DNA of 30,599 nucleotides from Apostichopus parvimensis (Eukaryota > Echinodermata > Holothuroidea > Aspidochirotida > Stichopodidae): positions 4,253-34,851 of the forward strand of contig KN890392.1 of assembly GCA_000934455.1 (NCBI GenBank), given 5' to 3'. Made by a program: the position numbers and the translations under genes. The notes beneath the pieces were generated by a model that saw nothing but the letters and a program-made list of their open reading frames with translations, made no database searches and was not told the origin of the DNA. Below are positions 12,301 to 25,574 of the stretch, one piece after another (within the stretch, counting starts at the first letter, position 1; each line of letters begins with the position of its first letter).

Positions 12301-15300
12301 TGTTGCACAATCATTATATGAAATAGCGTTTACGTGACGTTGCTTGGTAGCGGTATCCACCCGCGCGTGTCGGTCGTGTTTACTCCGTATGTGTCGGGAT
12401 GGAAAGTTCGTTCTTACTGTTACTGTTTGTATGTTAAGGCGTTATAAACAGTACATATTAGGGATCGAGAAACGGGGGTAAAAGTAGCACACAGCAAACT
12501 AGCACAGCAAACACAAAACGTTATCATAACATTTTTAAAACAGCCTCTAAAATATGTTTTTATAACGTTAAATGTGGTGTTGTAAAAACGTCGGCATAAC
12601 GTTTTTATGAGATATTAATGTTATATTAATGTTATATTAATGTTTTAACGAAAAAAAAAAAAAAACGATTTTTTAGTTTATATCTTAGCATGTTATTTTT
12701 CAAGATTGGTAGATATAAGTTTGTGTTTGTAGACCAAGCTATGAGGATAAACATGTTAAAGCAACTGATTTAATTTCCTTGCTACAAATCATTGATACCA
12801 GTTGTAAGATATACCGAATGTGTTTTATTACCACTTACATTGTTATCACCCAGCCGGCACATGTGTTGTTATATGTCTAGAAAGTCTGGTAGGGCAGGAT
12901 GTGTGTGTGTGTGGTGTGTGGGGGAGGGGGGGGGGGAGGGGTTGAACGACAGGGGTTGAATGGACAATAGCTTAGCCTAAATGATTAAAGTCGAGATCTG
13001 CAATCACTTGTATTTAAATATATACTCGAGGCTATTTATATAAGTTTATGGGTAAGCACACTATTATCATTATAGTCGAAATAAAACTTGACTTTCCTAC
13101 GTACTCGCGGTAATGATGCATATGTAGGGAATTGAACACATTTTTAATTTGTTTTATTTATTTATTTATTTGTCATATTGTAGATTTTTATCTAAAATAA
13201 TTTTTCATTTCTTTTGGAGAGGAACCGGGGACATTAGTATTGCTTTCCTTTGAATTTCTATAACTATTATAGTGGTAAGTACGTTCAATAATATTTACTG
13301 TCAATGAGGTCATGGATCTAAACTACAGTTGATTATTTTATTAATCTTTCTTCAGATACCAATATCTGATCTAAGCCTGCAGTGGTCCTTCAGTAAGGTT
13401 GACAACAATACCATCATCCTCCGGTCTGGTATTGCTCTACCAAGCCTCTCATCACTGGAGAAGTTATTGGTGAATGCAGACACAGGATACCAACCAGAAC
13501 TTACCGAGGAAGACATTGTAGGATTATTGAACTATGTACTGCCGTCTAAGAAATTCAGGAAACTTTGGTAAGCTACTTACAAGATAAAATGCATATGGGG
13601 CTAGGAAAGTCTGGGAAAAGCACAGAAGATTTAAGAAATTATTCAATAATTTAATAATGTAATCAAAGGAACCGACAAAGGTAATAGACAACAGATCAGT
13701 GGCGTAGGAAGGTACTTTTGAGTGGGGGGGGGGGGCTGGAAGACTGATGGTCGGCCTGGGGGAGGGGTCTAAGGGGAGGGAATTTCTTTGCATTTCCAGG
13801 TGGCCTCAGATGCAATTTGGTGCAATATAGCACACTTCAACACCCACTCCATTTTGTAAATAATTTTGCATTTTCACCTGGCCTTAGATGCAATTTGGTG
13901 CTCCATATGAGATTTTTTTCTCATTTGGAAACGAAAAAGGGGTTTTCTGACTTGCGGAGCGCGGGGGGGGGCGGAATGATACTTCCGCCCCCCATATTTT
14001 TCACTGGGGGGGGGCTGGCGCCCTCCCAGCACCCCCGGTTCCTACGCCCTTGCAACAGATAATATAAAATATGCCATCATAAGGGGACAGGTTGGTTGAG
14101 CCGGGTAAATTGGAATTTTAAGGTCAACTGAATGCAAAACGTAACATCATATAACTTTACAGGAATCTGGAATAACTGGTTTTTATCTCTTTGCCTCACA
14201 TTTTCTTGTAAGCATGTTTTTTCATATAGCTGTAACAATTACGGTAGGTAACTGCACCTAACTTGTCTAGTTGACAATGTTGATTTAAACGTTAAATACA
14301 TTCTACTGCCATATAGGACAAAAAGGAAATGTTTTGTGTTTAATAATTTTATTTTTGAGGGTGGGGGAGGGGGAGTATGAATATTGGAAATTAATTCAAA
14401 TACTTCACTTATTTTTCAAGCGAAATTAAATTAGATGAATAATTAATTTAGGAAAAAAAAGGTTTCCCCTACCAACAAAAAACTTTACTGCATATTCTTG
14501 ATATAAGTTAAATTGCATATTTTAATTTTCTGAAAACTCACGGAGGCCGAATATATTCCCATAAACGTATAATGTAATGTAAATATATTCTTGTGTAGCG
14601 CAATACGCACGATGCATATGTGCGCTTTACAGACGATCTATAATATACAATACAGTAATATAATAGTATAAACTAATAAATATAAAGTCATTACACTGAT
14701 AATAAGTACCAGTAAAGCATACAAGTTATAAATTGATATGTCTACTACTTAAAACCTAAAAAGAAATTATCAAGTCATAGCCAAATATCACTTAAAACCA
14801 GCAAATCCTAAAAATGCAAGATGTTAAAAACCGTCGTACATGAAGTTCAAAAAGATAAGCTCGTTTATAAAGCTTTATTTTGTAAATATTTTGTATCGCG
14901 TCGAAAGGGGGTGGGGGTGAACTTCCAGTAAGGCTGTTGCGATACGAGATTGTCCATGTATGATAATGCTTGGATTTCCGCAAAATGTTTTGTAAGTTAG
15001 GCTGATTTGAGAGTGTATTTGTAGAACGGAGATACGTATGAGTGGAGTACAGTCAATTCGTCAAACAGATATCGCGATATTATGACAAACCACGCCTATT
15101 TTCTATTTAAATCATGGCGTAAATTATGCCAAATATATGTGAAAATAAGAGAAATATTTACAACCAGTTGTTTCTTTTTTCTTTACACGTTTTAGTCATT
15201 ACATTTCCCAATAACGTTTAGAGGCAATTACACGAGAAAAATCCTTCAAAACAAATCACTCTAAATAATTCAACGAAATTTCAACGATGTATTATGACTC

Positions 15301-18300
15301 CAAGAAGACAACTATTACTAATTACCAGTTGGTTGCCAACAAAATCAGTGAGTCATTGCGTGAATCGTGCACACAGTTTTAGAGTCAATCGTAACACTTC
15401 TTGTGTTGTTCCTTGATAAACAGTTAAAATCAACAGCCAAAGAAACTCCAAACATCGGAGTAATGGTTTGTAGGCATTTATGACCTACAGTTAGAAAGAG
15501 TCCTGTTGAGTGTACATATATGTATGAAGAAAAACATTAACAAATAAACAAGATGATTTTATTTGTTTTAAATAAATAAATGAAAGAAAACTGTATCGTT
15601 AGTTCTTGGTTAACATTGTAGTAAATCAGAGGTACAGGTTTACCGATTGTCAAGGTGACCTTCAGCGGTACATTTGTTTGATGTATTCACGGTAACTACG
15701 AGATGTATGATAATCTGTACTTTAAATGTGCAGGTGTTCAACCACGTGACGTATTACAATGTGATTGACAGGTCATATATAAAGGATACAATGAACATTG
15801 TGAAATGTAGACGACGTGCGTGTTGTTAAAGATTATAATGAAAGATGCGTTTTTAGGCGTGATTTAAAGGAGGTGAAGTCTGTGATTATGCGAATGGTGG
15901 AAGGAAGCCCATTCAATAGATCAGGTGCAGCGACATAATAAGCTACGGGCATAGTGCTTATTGTTATTCGTGCTGCGTGGAACGAGAGTAATAGGCTTAG
16001 GGCGAAGGGTGCGTTTGGGTACTCGAGGTGTGATCAACTCAGACAGGTAAGAAGGTGTCATTCCCTGCAAGCATTTAAATAAAGTAATTAAAATCTTGTA
16101 TTGTATGCGTTGGTATATTTAATAGCACTCTGTTATCTTAATTGCAAATATTTGTATTTTGTTTCTACAATAACATGAGGTATTCTCTGTTTATTATTAG
16201 GTTACCTGGCCATAATAAGGTCAGCTGGGTGTTAATATTTAAAGAGAAACGCAAGATCATTTGATATATATATATATATATATATATTTATATCACAGGT
16301 TTGTTAACTGCACACTACCTGCATATATCAGACCAGAGAAAATCCCAGAAGAATTAATAAGAAAGAATGTACAAGGTATGGCTATGTGTGTACAAGGTAT
16401 AACTAAGACCCCGGCCAAACGTATAAAATTGCATCTTCCGACCATCGTTTCTTAACTATAGTCCGACCATATTAAACTAACTACGGTAGCGGTCATACGT
16501 ACTCACATGACTTTGTACTACATTCGGACGATCGTTATTCGCTGACGCATGCATCAGTGAGTTAATTATGCTTTTGCATAGCTATCATGCGCAGTTGCGT
16601 TGGGTCGGTCAAGGGTCACGGGTTTTTTAGTTTTAAGTAGTAGATGATGGCGATTGAAGCTCAATTTGCCGCAGATTCCGTCTGCCACTTGTACCAGCTC
16701 TTTAAATTGTTGACTTTGGTCCTAATCTCCGTTTGCGTCCGTTCGTATCCCTCTTTCGCCATTATCTCCGCACACTTTCTAAACACCTCCTTATATCTGA
16801 CGGTGCTGTCCACCAAACTTTGTATCTTCTTCCCCAAAAATATATCAATTAGTGTCAGGACTTCTTGTTCCTCTCAGGTTTTACCGCGAGTAATGGCTGC
16901 CATTGTGAGTTGTCTTGTCGAATTGTCCGGAGTGTTGACTGTTGTGTTGTTTTGTGGTAGAAACCGTACGCGTGTTTGTACAGTGTGCTGTATGCAGTAC
17001 AGTGCGGGTTTGTGTTGTTTACATCGTATGTATCTAGGCACGCGTCGCTATGTCAAGGGATTGAAATCGGGGATTTTCGGCCGAGGTCAGTGTTTAAGCT
17101 AACATGCATAGTCGGACAACGCAATTGCGGTCACACGCATGGTTCTTCCTGCTAACGATGGTCGGACCATGGTTAATTCGGGGCTAACGATGCTAATTAC
17201 CATCTTTAGTGGACGATGGTCGGACGATCGTCGGACCATAGTAGAGAGCGGTCACACGCAAACCGTACCATGGTCGGACCATGGTCGGAACATCGTTATG
17301 TCTGAAAAAAATGTACGTGTTACCGGGGTCTTACACTACAGTATGTTACAATACAATGTATACTGGTTACAGTACAGACTGTGGAATGTAACAATCACTT
17401 GTTATACCACAGTGATATGAATCTACTCTATTGTACTGTGGCGATCATATATAATTAAACAAAAAAATCCTTCCAAGGTTGAAAAGTATGTAATAGTAAA
17501 TACATATTTACCGCAATTCAGCATGTACCGTGATCCTTTTGTTTCATTTTGATATTCGTTACTAATTGTTATGTTTTATTGTAACAACGTTGATACATAA
17601 TATTTTATTCAGAATATTTGAAACAAAACCATGTCGTTAAAATGCAAGATAAGTTTAGCTCATTCATGTGAGGGAATGTTCGGCGAATTTCATAGTGACG
17701 GTAGGCCAGTGTGATCCTAAATGAAAATCCTGCAGGTAAAAATGTTTTTTTTTATATAATATATTTATATTAACGAAATAGGTAACTTAGTTATACTCTA
17801 TTGAGAGTCTTAAATGCATCGCTCCGGTTAAGTTAATAAATGTACTTTGTTGATTTCATTTTTATTCTGTTTTTCAGTTTTGTGGCCGAGCAATGCCTGT
17901 CATCTTGATCTCCAATCTGGTCGATGGAAGAAGGTTGGTTAGACTTTGTTCTGTTTGAATTAAATTTGCCTGCATGTGATTGCGTGTGTTTGTGTGCATG
18001 GGGAGAATGGGGAAGGGTGAGAAGGTGGTCTGTGAACTGGTGAGGTAGAAATAAGGAGCATCATGATGTTTATTTTTTCCTTAAACTTTCATGTATAACC
18101 TTTTTGGTTGTTTTTTTTAATATATTTTCTCTAATGTCTAACCATGGACAGTAACGTACTATTAAATATTAATCGTTTATATTTGCACTAATTTATTCAT
18201 CCCGTACAAGGCGACTATATAATGCATGATAGTTTTTGGACTTATCGGATTTCAGGAGTTGGGCCCTTACACACGTTCTGTATGCACGGTATAGAACGCC

Positions 18301-21300
18301 CATACAGGTTACAACCATCGTGCCTCATCACAAACTACAGGAATCTTCATTTGTATTAGTTATTATTGCACGGACTAGTAAAGTAGGACTTGATCATATA
18401 TATATAAGTTTCATAAATAATTATTACTCTATACCTTATCATTTCTCATATGTTATTGCTAAAACAATGTTTATCTTATTTAATAGGCTGATGACGTTCA
18501 AACTATTACAGAGTTGTGCTCACAAGATGTAACCATCAGTAACAAAGATAGTGTGTCAGTACATAGGTCAGCCATAGAGCTCCTGGTGAAAGCGTCCAGT
18601 CATAATGTAAGTACACCGTCAATTGGTCACGTGAGTACGGAACTTGTAGAATATATTATTACATAATCTCTCCCGACCACCTTATTGTGGAGGAAGATAA
18701 CATAATTAAAAATGTTTTCATTTGATAATTGAAATGTGTTTGTAAACAAAGAATACAATCAAGACCCACCATAAACATTCAACAAATATCAAAATAATAA
18801 ACTACAATTAAGCATTACTATCCCTGTTTCTCCCTCTAATTGTCTGTATTTAATGGAATGAGTCAATATAACAAATCACCTTATTCTAAAAAGTAAACTA
18901 TTTACTTTCCTATAACCTTTAGCTAACACCTCGAAATACATATCACTCCACTCCAATCCCTCCAGTCATGGGGTACAGTTTAAACCTCTTACTGAATTCG
19001 TGGCTATGATTAGGTAAGATTAAACACAACGCGATCTTCCCCAATCATTATATATGGTAAATATTATTTGTGAAATTAATACTTTCAAGATATGAATATC
19101 AAGAAATGTACAACACCAGAAACCCATTGTAACCCCCCCCCCCCATCCCGGCATTACATTGTTACATAATTTGTATTTAATAAACATTATAACCCTATGT
19201 ACAGTCCAACTCTTATATACATCTACTTAAAACATAACTAACTACCAGCCCCCCCCCCCATGTTTTACCCTCTTCATGAAATGGTAACTCATGAATTGAC
19301 TAATGTCTTTGACAACGATGGTGAACAGAGCTTAAAGAAATATTGCTAATTAATCAACACTGAAAATAAATATATAATAACAAGTGTATGTAAAACAAAA
19401 CAAATTAAAATTACAATGCCACCCACCTCTTATACAATAAATATAAATATCTGTATAATATGTCACACCAGTTGCTGTCATGACTAGATTTCCTTCATCT
19501 GCCTTAATGGAAACTTTATGTCTTCAGACTAAACAGTAAACAACAATATTTACGAATTATTTTGAAATGCTTAATAAACAAATGACTTTAATATGGCTTG
19601 TAAGTCGTCTTTTGTATATTTTTTAAAACAAACGCAAATTATATAACACTGCACTATAAATATAATTTAATAAACTTTGTTTAAATTTAGGAGTAAATAT
19701 AAATTTAAAGGTAAATAATAACAACTGTTTGCATACAAATGATTAAATGATAACGCATGTTCAAACATAATTAACGATAATACATTTCAAATAAGTTACA
19801 ACGGCTGCTACCATTATTCACCCTTATTCACCTTCATTGTTTCAATATTATTCAGCAACACATAATAAGTATAGATTACAATTTGTGTTGTATTTTTACT
19901 AACGCAAGTAACATTTGAATATCATTACTAAACAGACTCACCACCCTTGATTAATAGTCAAAGCAAATTAACAAATTATATTTAAAAGTAAACAACAAAC
20001 AACAACATTTACTTACCCTCGTATATTTATTCTTCAGCAATAAATAAAATGATATCGTTGTATTATCTTTTAACTTATTTCTTCAAAAAGAAACACAAAA
20101 CTATCTCATTAAACACAATTATGTTAAATAAATAAATAAATAGGATCAGTGTTTTGTAAACAAGATAAACACAATTGATACCTGCACTCAAAATGAACAA
20201 TAATACAGATGAGAAAATGTTTACATGACACTACTACTACTACTACTTCCTTAAATCAACCACCCCTACTTCCTTAGGAAAATATATTTACATATATATT
20301 TAAAGTAAACAATAAACAACAAACATTTACGTATTTTAATATTCTTCAGACAGAGGCAATGATACACAACGTGTATGTTAGTGTTATATCTATTACTAAA
20401 ACAACACAGGAATATCTGATTAAACGAATTTCAGTGAAAGTCAATACATAATAAATAACAACATATATTTTTAAACAAGTTATACAGTTTCACCCTTGTT
20501 CCAACAAATAATTACATTAAGTAAGTTGCACCTATTGATTGCATCCCTCATTGCTTCAACAGCCCCCCCCCCGCCCCCACCACTTGTAGGATAATGCATA
20601 GAAATAGTTAAAAGTAAACAACAATAATAAACACGTTGTTATGATATTCTTCAACAACAAACACTAAAAACAATTGAAGAAATTCTTTAATCTGTTCTAA
20701 AGTCAAACGCAAACTATCCTAAGAAACAAATAACTCTGCTTTTAGTCATCAAATAATTTACACCTCTTTGCTTACATCCGTCTTGCTTAACCCCCCCCCC
20801 CCAAAAAAAAAATGGAAGAAAATGCATAGCAATATTAAAAAATTAACAAAAATAATTAACACGTTGTAATAATATTTTCCAACAACAAACAATAACAATA
20901 ATCTAAGATATTCTTTCATCTCTTCTAAAACGGATCCGATTGTGAAATTGATATCTCATAAAACCACATTCAAGATGAAAACATAACAAAATAAATATAT
21001 TTAATCATAGTTAAAAACAAAATATGTGATAAACGTTAATCCCTGATAAACCGATATTATATTTCTTATTATCCTTTCTGCAGATTTCCAACTCCCTCTA
21101 AAACACAAATTACATTTAATATGTATAAGCGGTCTTCATGCTCTCCCATACTTAAAGCACCCCTCCTTACCTCTACCACACCCATCCCACCCAGTATGAC
21201 ACCCATCGGTCCTTTTTCTCTCACCCCATGCACACGATTTGACAATAAATACGTATTATTCACGAGGGTAAACCTCTCCTGCACTAAGGCACCCTCCTAT

Positions 21301-24300
21301 TACCCAGACCAAATATCACTTAATAAAAATAAAATGAAACGAAGATTAAACAAACTTTATATTTCAAACCCCTAATTATTATATAATCAACAAAATAATA
21401 ACAACATATTATTAAAAGAAACAAATTAGCATTTGATTAATATGAATTTAAAACAGTAATCAAGTTAATATTCTTAACTTAATTATAATGTTATTATTCT
21501 CAACTATTTATCCAGTACACAAACATGATTATATTAATTATATTTAATATTTTCCTTTCTTCAGATTCCCATATACTGTGTGACTCTAGCCTTGTCCTTT
21601 AGTAAGATTGATGAAGATGGGAACATTATCCTCTCCTCTGGTCTCTCTCTACCAATCGTAATATCAATAGAGATGATGAACATACAAGCAGAGGAAGGGA
21701 GAGAAATGAATAAACATGAAGTTAATGGAATATTAAACTATGTACAACACTCTCAAAGATTTAAGAAACTGCAGTAAGTATAATTAATAGTTATGTATAT
21801 AATGTAAGTCATTAATTAAATAACTACTTGATACTAATGGTGTAAACAAGATAAGAATTATTGATATAGTTATAATAAATAGTTACTAAAGGTTGTTTAT
21901 CAATAGGTTCAGATAAATGTAAAAGTAAAACAAAATGAATGAAAAAAAAATTGGATGAAGAAATAAACTAACAATGAAAAAACAGTCATCAGGTAAGGAA
22001 TATGATTAATGGTAGAGTAAAATAGAGACAAAATGAGACAGAAACACATAGAATTGACCTATACATTCTTCAGAAGATATGAGGCTCTAGCTTACACTTA
22101 AAAATAATATATCTCATTGAAATAATAATAATAATAAAAAAGTAGGATTTAATTATATCAATATATGAGGCATCATTACTGCAGAAGTAAAACAATTTTT
22201 TTTTGTGCCAAAAGCAACGCAAAGTTAATATGTACAGACTTCGATCATTTAGATTAACCAAAGAAATTAAATGAGATATTAAAGGAAAGGGGAAAATAAA
22301 TAATAAAATAAATAATAAAAACAGTAATATAAAATTAAACATTGTAATTTTCTCCATCCATTCATATGGCACCCCTCTCAAATATATTACCATCATTTCA
22401 GTGGCGAAGCTATGGGTATTGGTCAAGAGGGCGAGAATGGTCTGTAGGGGCGCTTTCAAAACTATCTAAGAGGAGCGCCACCACAGGTTGGCGCGTAGCG
22501 TACAGAAATTGTTTGAGTAAAGATACTCCCTAGATCGCCGGAAATGACCCTTTCCGGGCCTGGCTAATTTGCTGATAAACGAAGAATAAATAGGTATCAT
22601 CGCCAAATTACACCAACAAAATGTGACAAATGTCAATAGGTAGATGAGAGTGCAATACAAAAGTCAATAATTGCGAATAAGTATAAAGTGGTAAAGAGCT
22701 GAAAAGGGCGCCAGCAGTCCATTTGAGTCCGTCAGGTTGGGGGGGGGGGGAATCCGCCCCCTGACTGTATGGACGCTCCGCCACTGCATCATTTTCTTAA
22801 TCCACCCCCTACAATTATGCCGGACCACTTACCTCATTTAATATGTTTATAATACTTGGGTTATCTTGTTGAATAACACCATTCATTGCAACGCACCCCC
22901 ACCCACCCCACGCCAACCAGCACAACCCCACACCTACACATACTCAGCAAGGTCTCCTGTCATACTCTTATCGTTCCTCTCTTCTGATCAACAACCTGTC
23001 TTCACCTCCTCCACTCCAACTCTTCGCTCTCGCACCCCACGACAAACAAGTACCTCGAGGTTGCCATGGACACGTCTAGACACTGTCTGGTTTCAAATCG
23101 TTAGTAGGCCTTCGTGATGTGTGAAGTTTTTTGAAGTATAATTTGTTTAATAGTTTCTTTTCTTTTCCTTTTTGGAAAGTAATAGTTTAAACAGAAAAAA
23201 ACAGATAAGGCAATGAATGAAATAGGTAAAGAAAAAACAAAAACAAAAGGGAAACAAGTTTATAGAGAAACTAAATTAAAAGACAAATTAGAGCAAATTG
23301 TGATCAATGTGTAAAGTTTTTGACAGTTTAAATTATTGTATATATTTATTTATTAATTTGTATCTTATTGTAATATTAATTAATACATTTATTATTTTTT
23401 TCCTAAGCACTGATTTTGGGTGAATGTTGAATTAATATACTAGTTAAGTACTAGGGATATCCCCCAAACAAACCAACAATCTCAATAACTAATGACATTG
23501 TCTGTGATAAAGCTGATCACTTTAAATACTGTGAGTGGAATTATCACCAATACACATCACATTATCTATGTGTTTATCACCGATATGTTGTTATTTAAGG
23601 GAAAGTGGTGAGTCAATGTGTGGTCTTTCATAAGTATCACTGTGTGAGTAGGGGGAGGGGGGGGGGGGAAATGGAAAGTAATAGATAAAGAAGAAGGAAA
23701 AGATAAGGCAATGAAAGAAATAGCTAATGAAAAAAGGAAACCAAGAGGGACACCGTGGTGGTGATGATGATGGTGATGGTGGTGATGATTATGGGAATGG
23801 TGATTGTAATTATTATTGTGGTAAAAATGGAACTGTGATCATATGAAAGTGGTGATGATAGTCTCAAAATGTTGATGGTGGTGATGATGATGTTGGTGAT
23901 AATGATGACGGTGATGACGATGGAGGGGATGATGATGGTGGTGATGGTGACGATGATGGTTTTGGTGGTGATGATGATATTAAAAATCATGATGCTTACC
24001 ATGATGACGATTGTGGGATCATATTGTGATGATGATGATGGTGGTATTGATGATCCCTACGATAATGATAAAGGTGAAGATGATGTTAATGATCATGATG
24101 CATATGGTGATGGTAATGATGGTGTTGGTAATGGTAATTGAGGGTGGCGATGGCGATGGTGATGATGGTAATGTTAATGGTGACGGTGATGGTGATGGTC
24201 ATGATGATGGTGATAACGATGGTGATAATGATAGTAATAATGATGGTGATATTGATGGTGGTGATGGCGATGGCGATTGCGATGGCGTTGATGATGAAGA

Positions 24301-25499
24301 TGGTGATAATGATGGTGATGATGATGGTGATGGTGATGTTGGTGGTGATGGTGATAGTGATGTTAATAATCATGATGATCGTGGAATCATATGGTGATGG
24401 TGGTGCTGGCGATAATGCTGGTAAAATGGTGATTATTGTTATGGTGGTCACACAAATGACCAGAAAAGTGATGGTGATTATGGTGATGGTGGTCACGGTG
24501 ATTGTGATAGTGGTGATGGCGATAATGGTGACGGTATTGATGGTGATGTTGGTGGTGATGGTGGTAGTGATGGTGATGTTAATAATCATGATGATCGTGG
24601 AATCATATGGTGACGATGGGATGGTGATAATGATTTGAATCATTATGCATATAATGATGATTTTTGGATCATATGGTGATGACGATGATGACGGCGATGG
24701 TGGTGCTCGGGATCATGATGGTAAAAGTAGTTATTATGTTTATGGTAGTCACACAGATGACCATATTAACGATGATGGTGATGATGATGCTTGTGGTGGT
24801 GATAGTGATTGTGATTGTGGTAATGGCTATGATGGTGAATGGGGAGGATTGTGATGATGGTGATGGTGATAGTGATGATGGTGATAATGGTGATGGTGAT
24901 GATTGTGATGATAGTTGTGAGGATGGTTATTATGATGATGATGGTGATGATGATGGTGATGATGGTGGTGATGGTGGTGATGATGTTAATGTTGATGGTG
25001 ATGGTGGTGGTAGTTATGTTGGTGGTGATGATGGCGATCAATATGGTGTTGATGATTGTGATGGTGTGGATGATGGTATTGATGATGGTGTTGATGATGG
25101 TGTTGGTAGTGATATTAATGGTGGTGGTGGTGATGATGGTGGTTGTGATAGTGATGGTGATGACCATGATGATGATCGTGGAATCATATGGTGATGAAGA
25201 TGATAGTGAATGGCGATAATGGTGATTATGATGATGGTGATATTGATGATGGTGACGACGATGATGATGGTGAGGATGATGATGGTGATGATGTTAATGT
25301 TGATGGTGATGGTGATGGTGGTGGTGTTAGTTGTGTTGGTGGTGATGGTGATGATGATTGTGATGGTGTTGATTATGGTGTTGATGATGATGTTGTTGTA
25401 GATGGTGGTGATGCTGGTGATGCTGGTGTTGAAAGTGATATTGGTGGTGGTGGTGATGATGGTGGTGGTGATGGTGGTTGTGGTGGTGATGGAGTTATC

Positions 25500-25574
<75 letters not shown>

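Noticed and set aside
13524..14062. ORFs on both strands rich in Pro/Ser and Gly over 13524-14062
   Set aside because: They cross an exon edge and lie mostly within the hAT-like MITE with its G-runs; no protein family is recognisable.
16644..17102. 152-codon plus-strand ORF in intron 4
   Set aside because: It is the antisense of the Myb/SANT-like remnant and the rest of the mobile element; the minus strand carries the recognisable domain.
22466..23117. ORFs of 64 and 83 codons around the intron 7 MITE
   Set aside because: One lies in the MITE and the other is a Pro/Ser/Thr-rich frame without a domain; neither has splice support.
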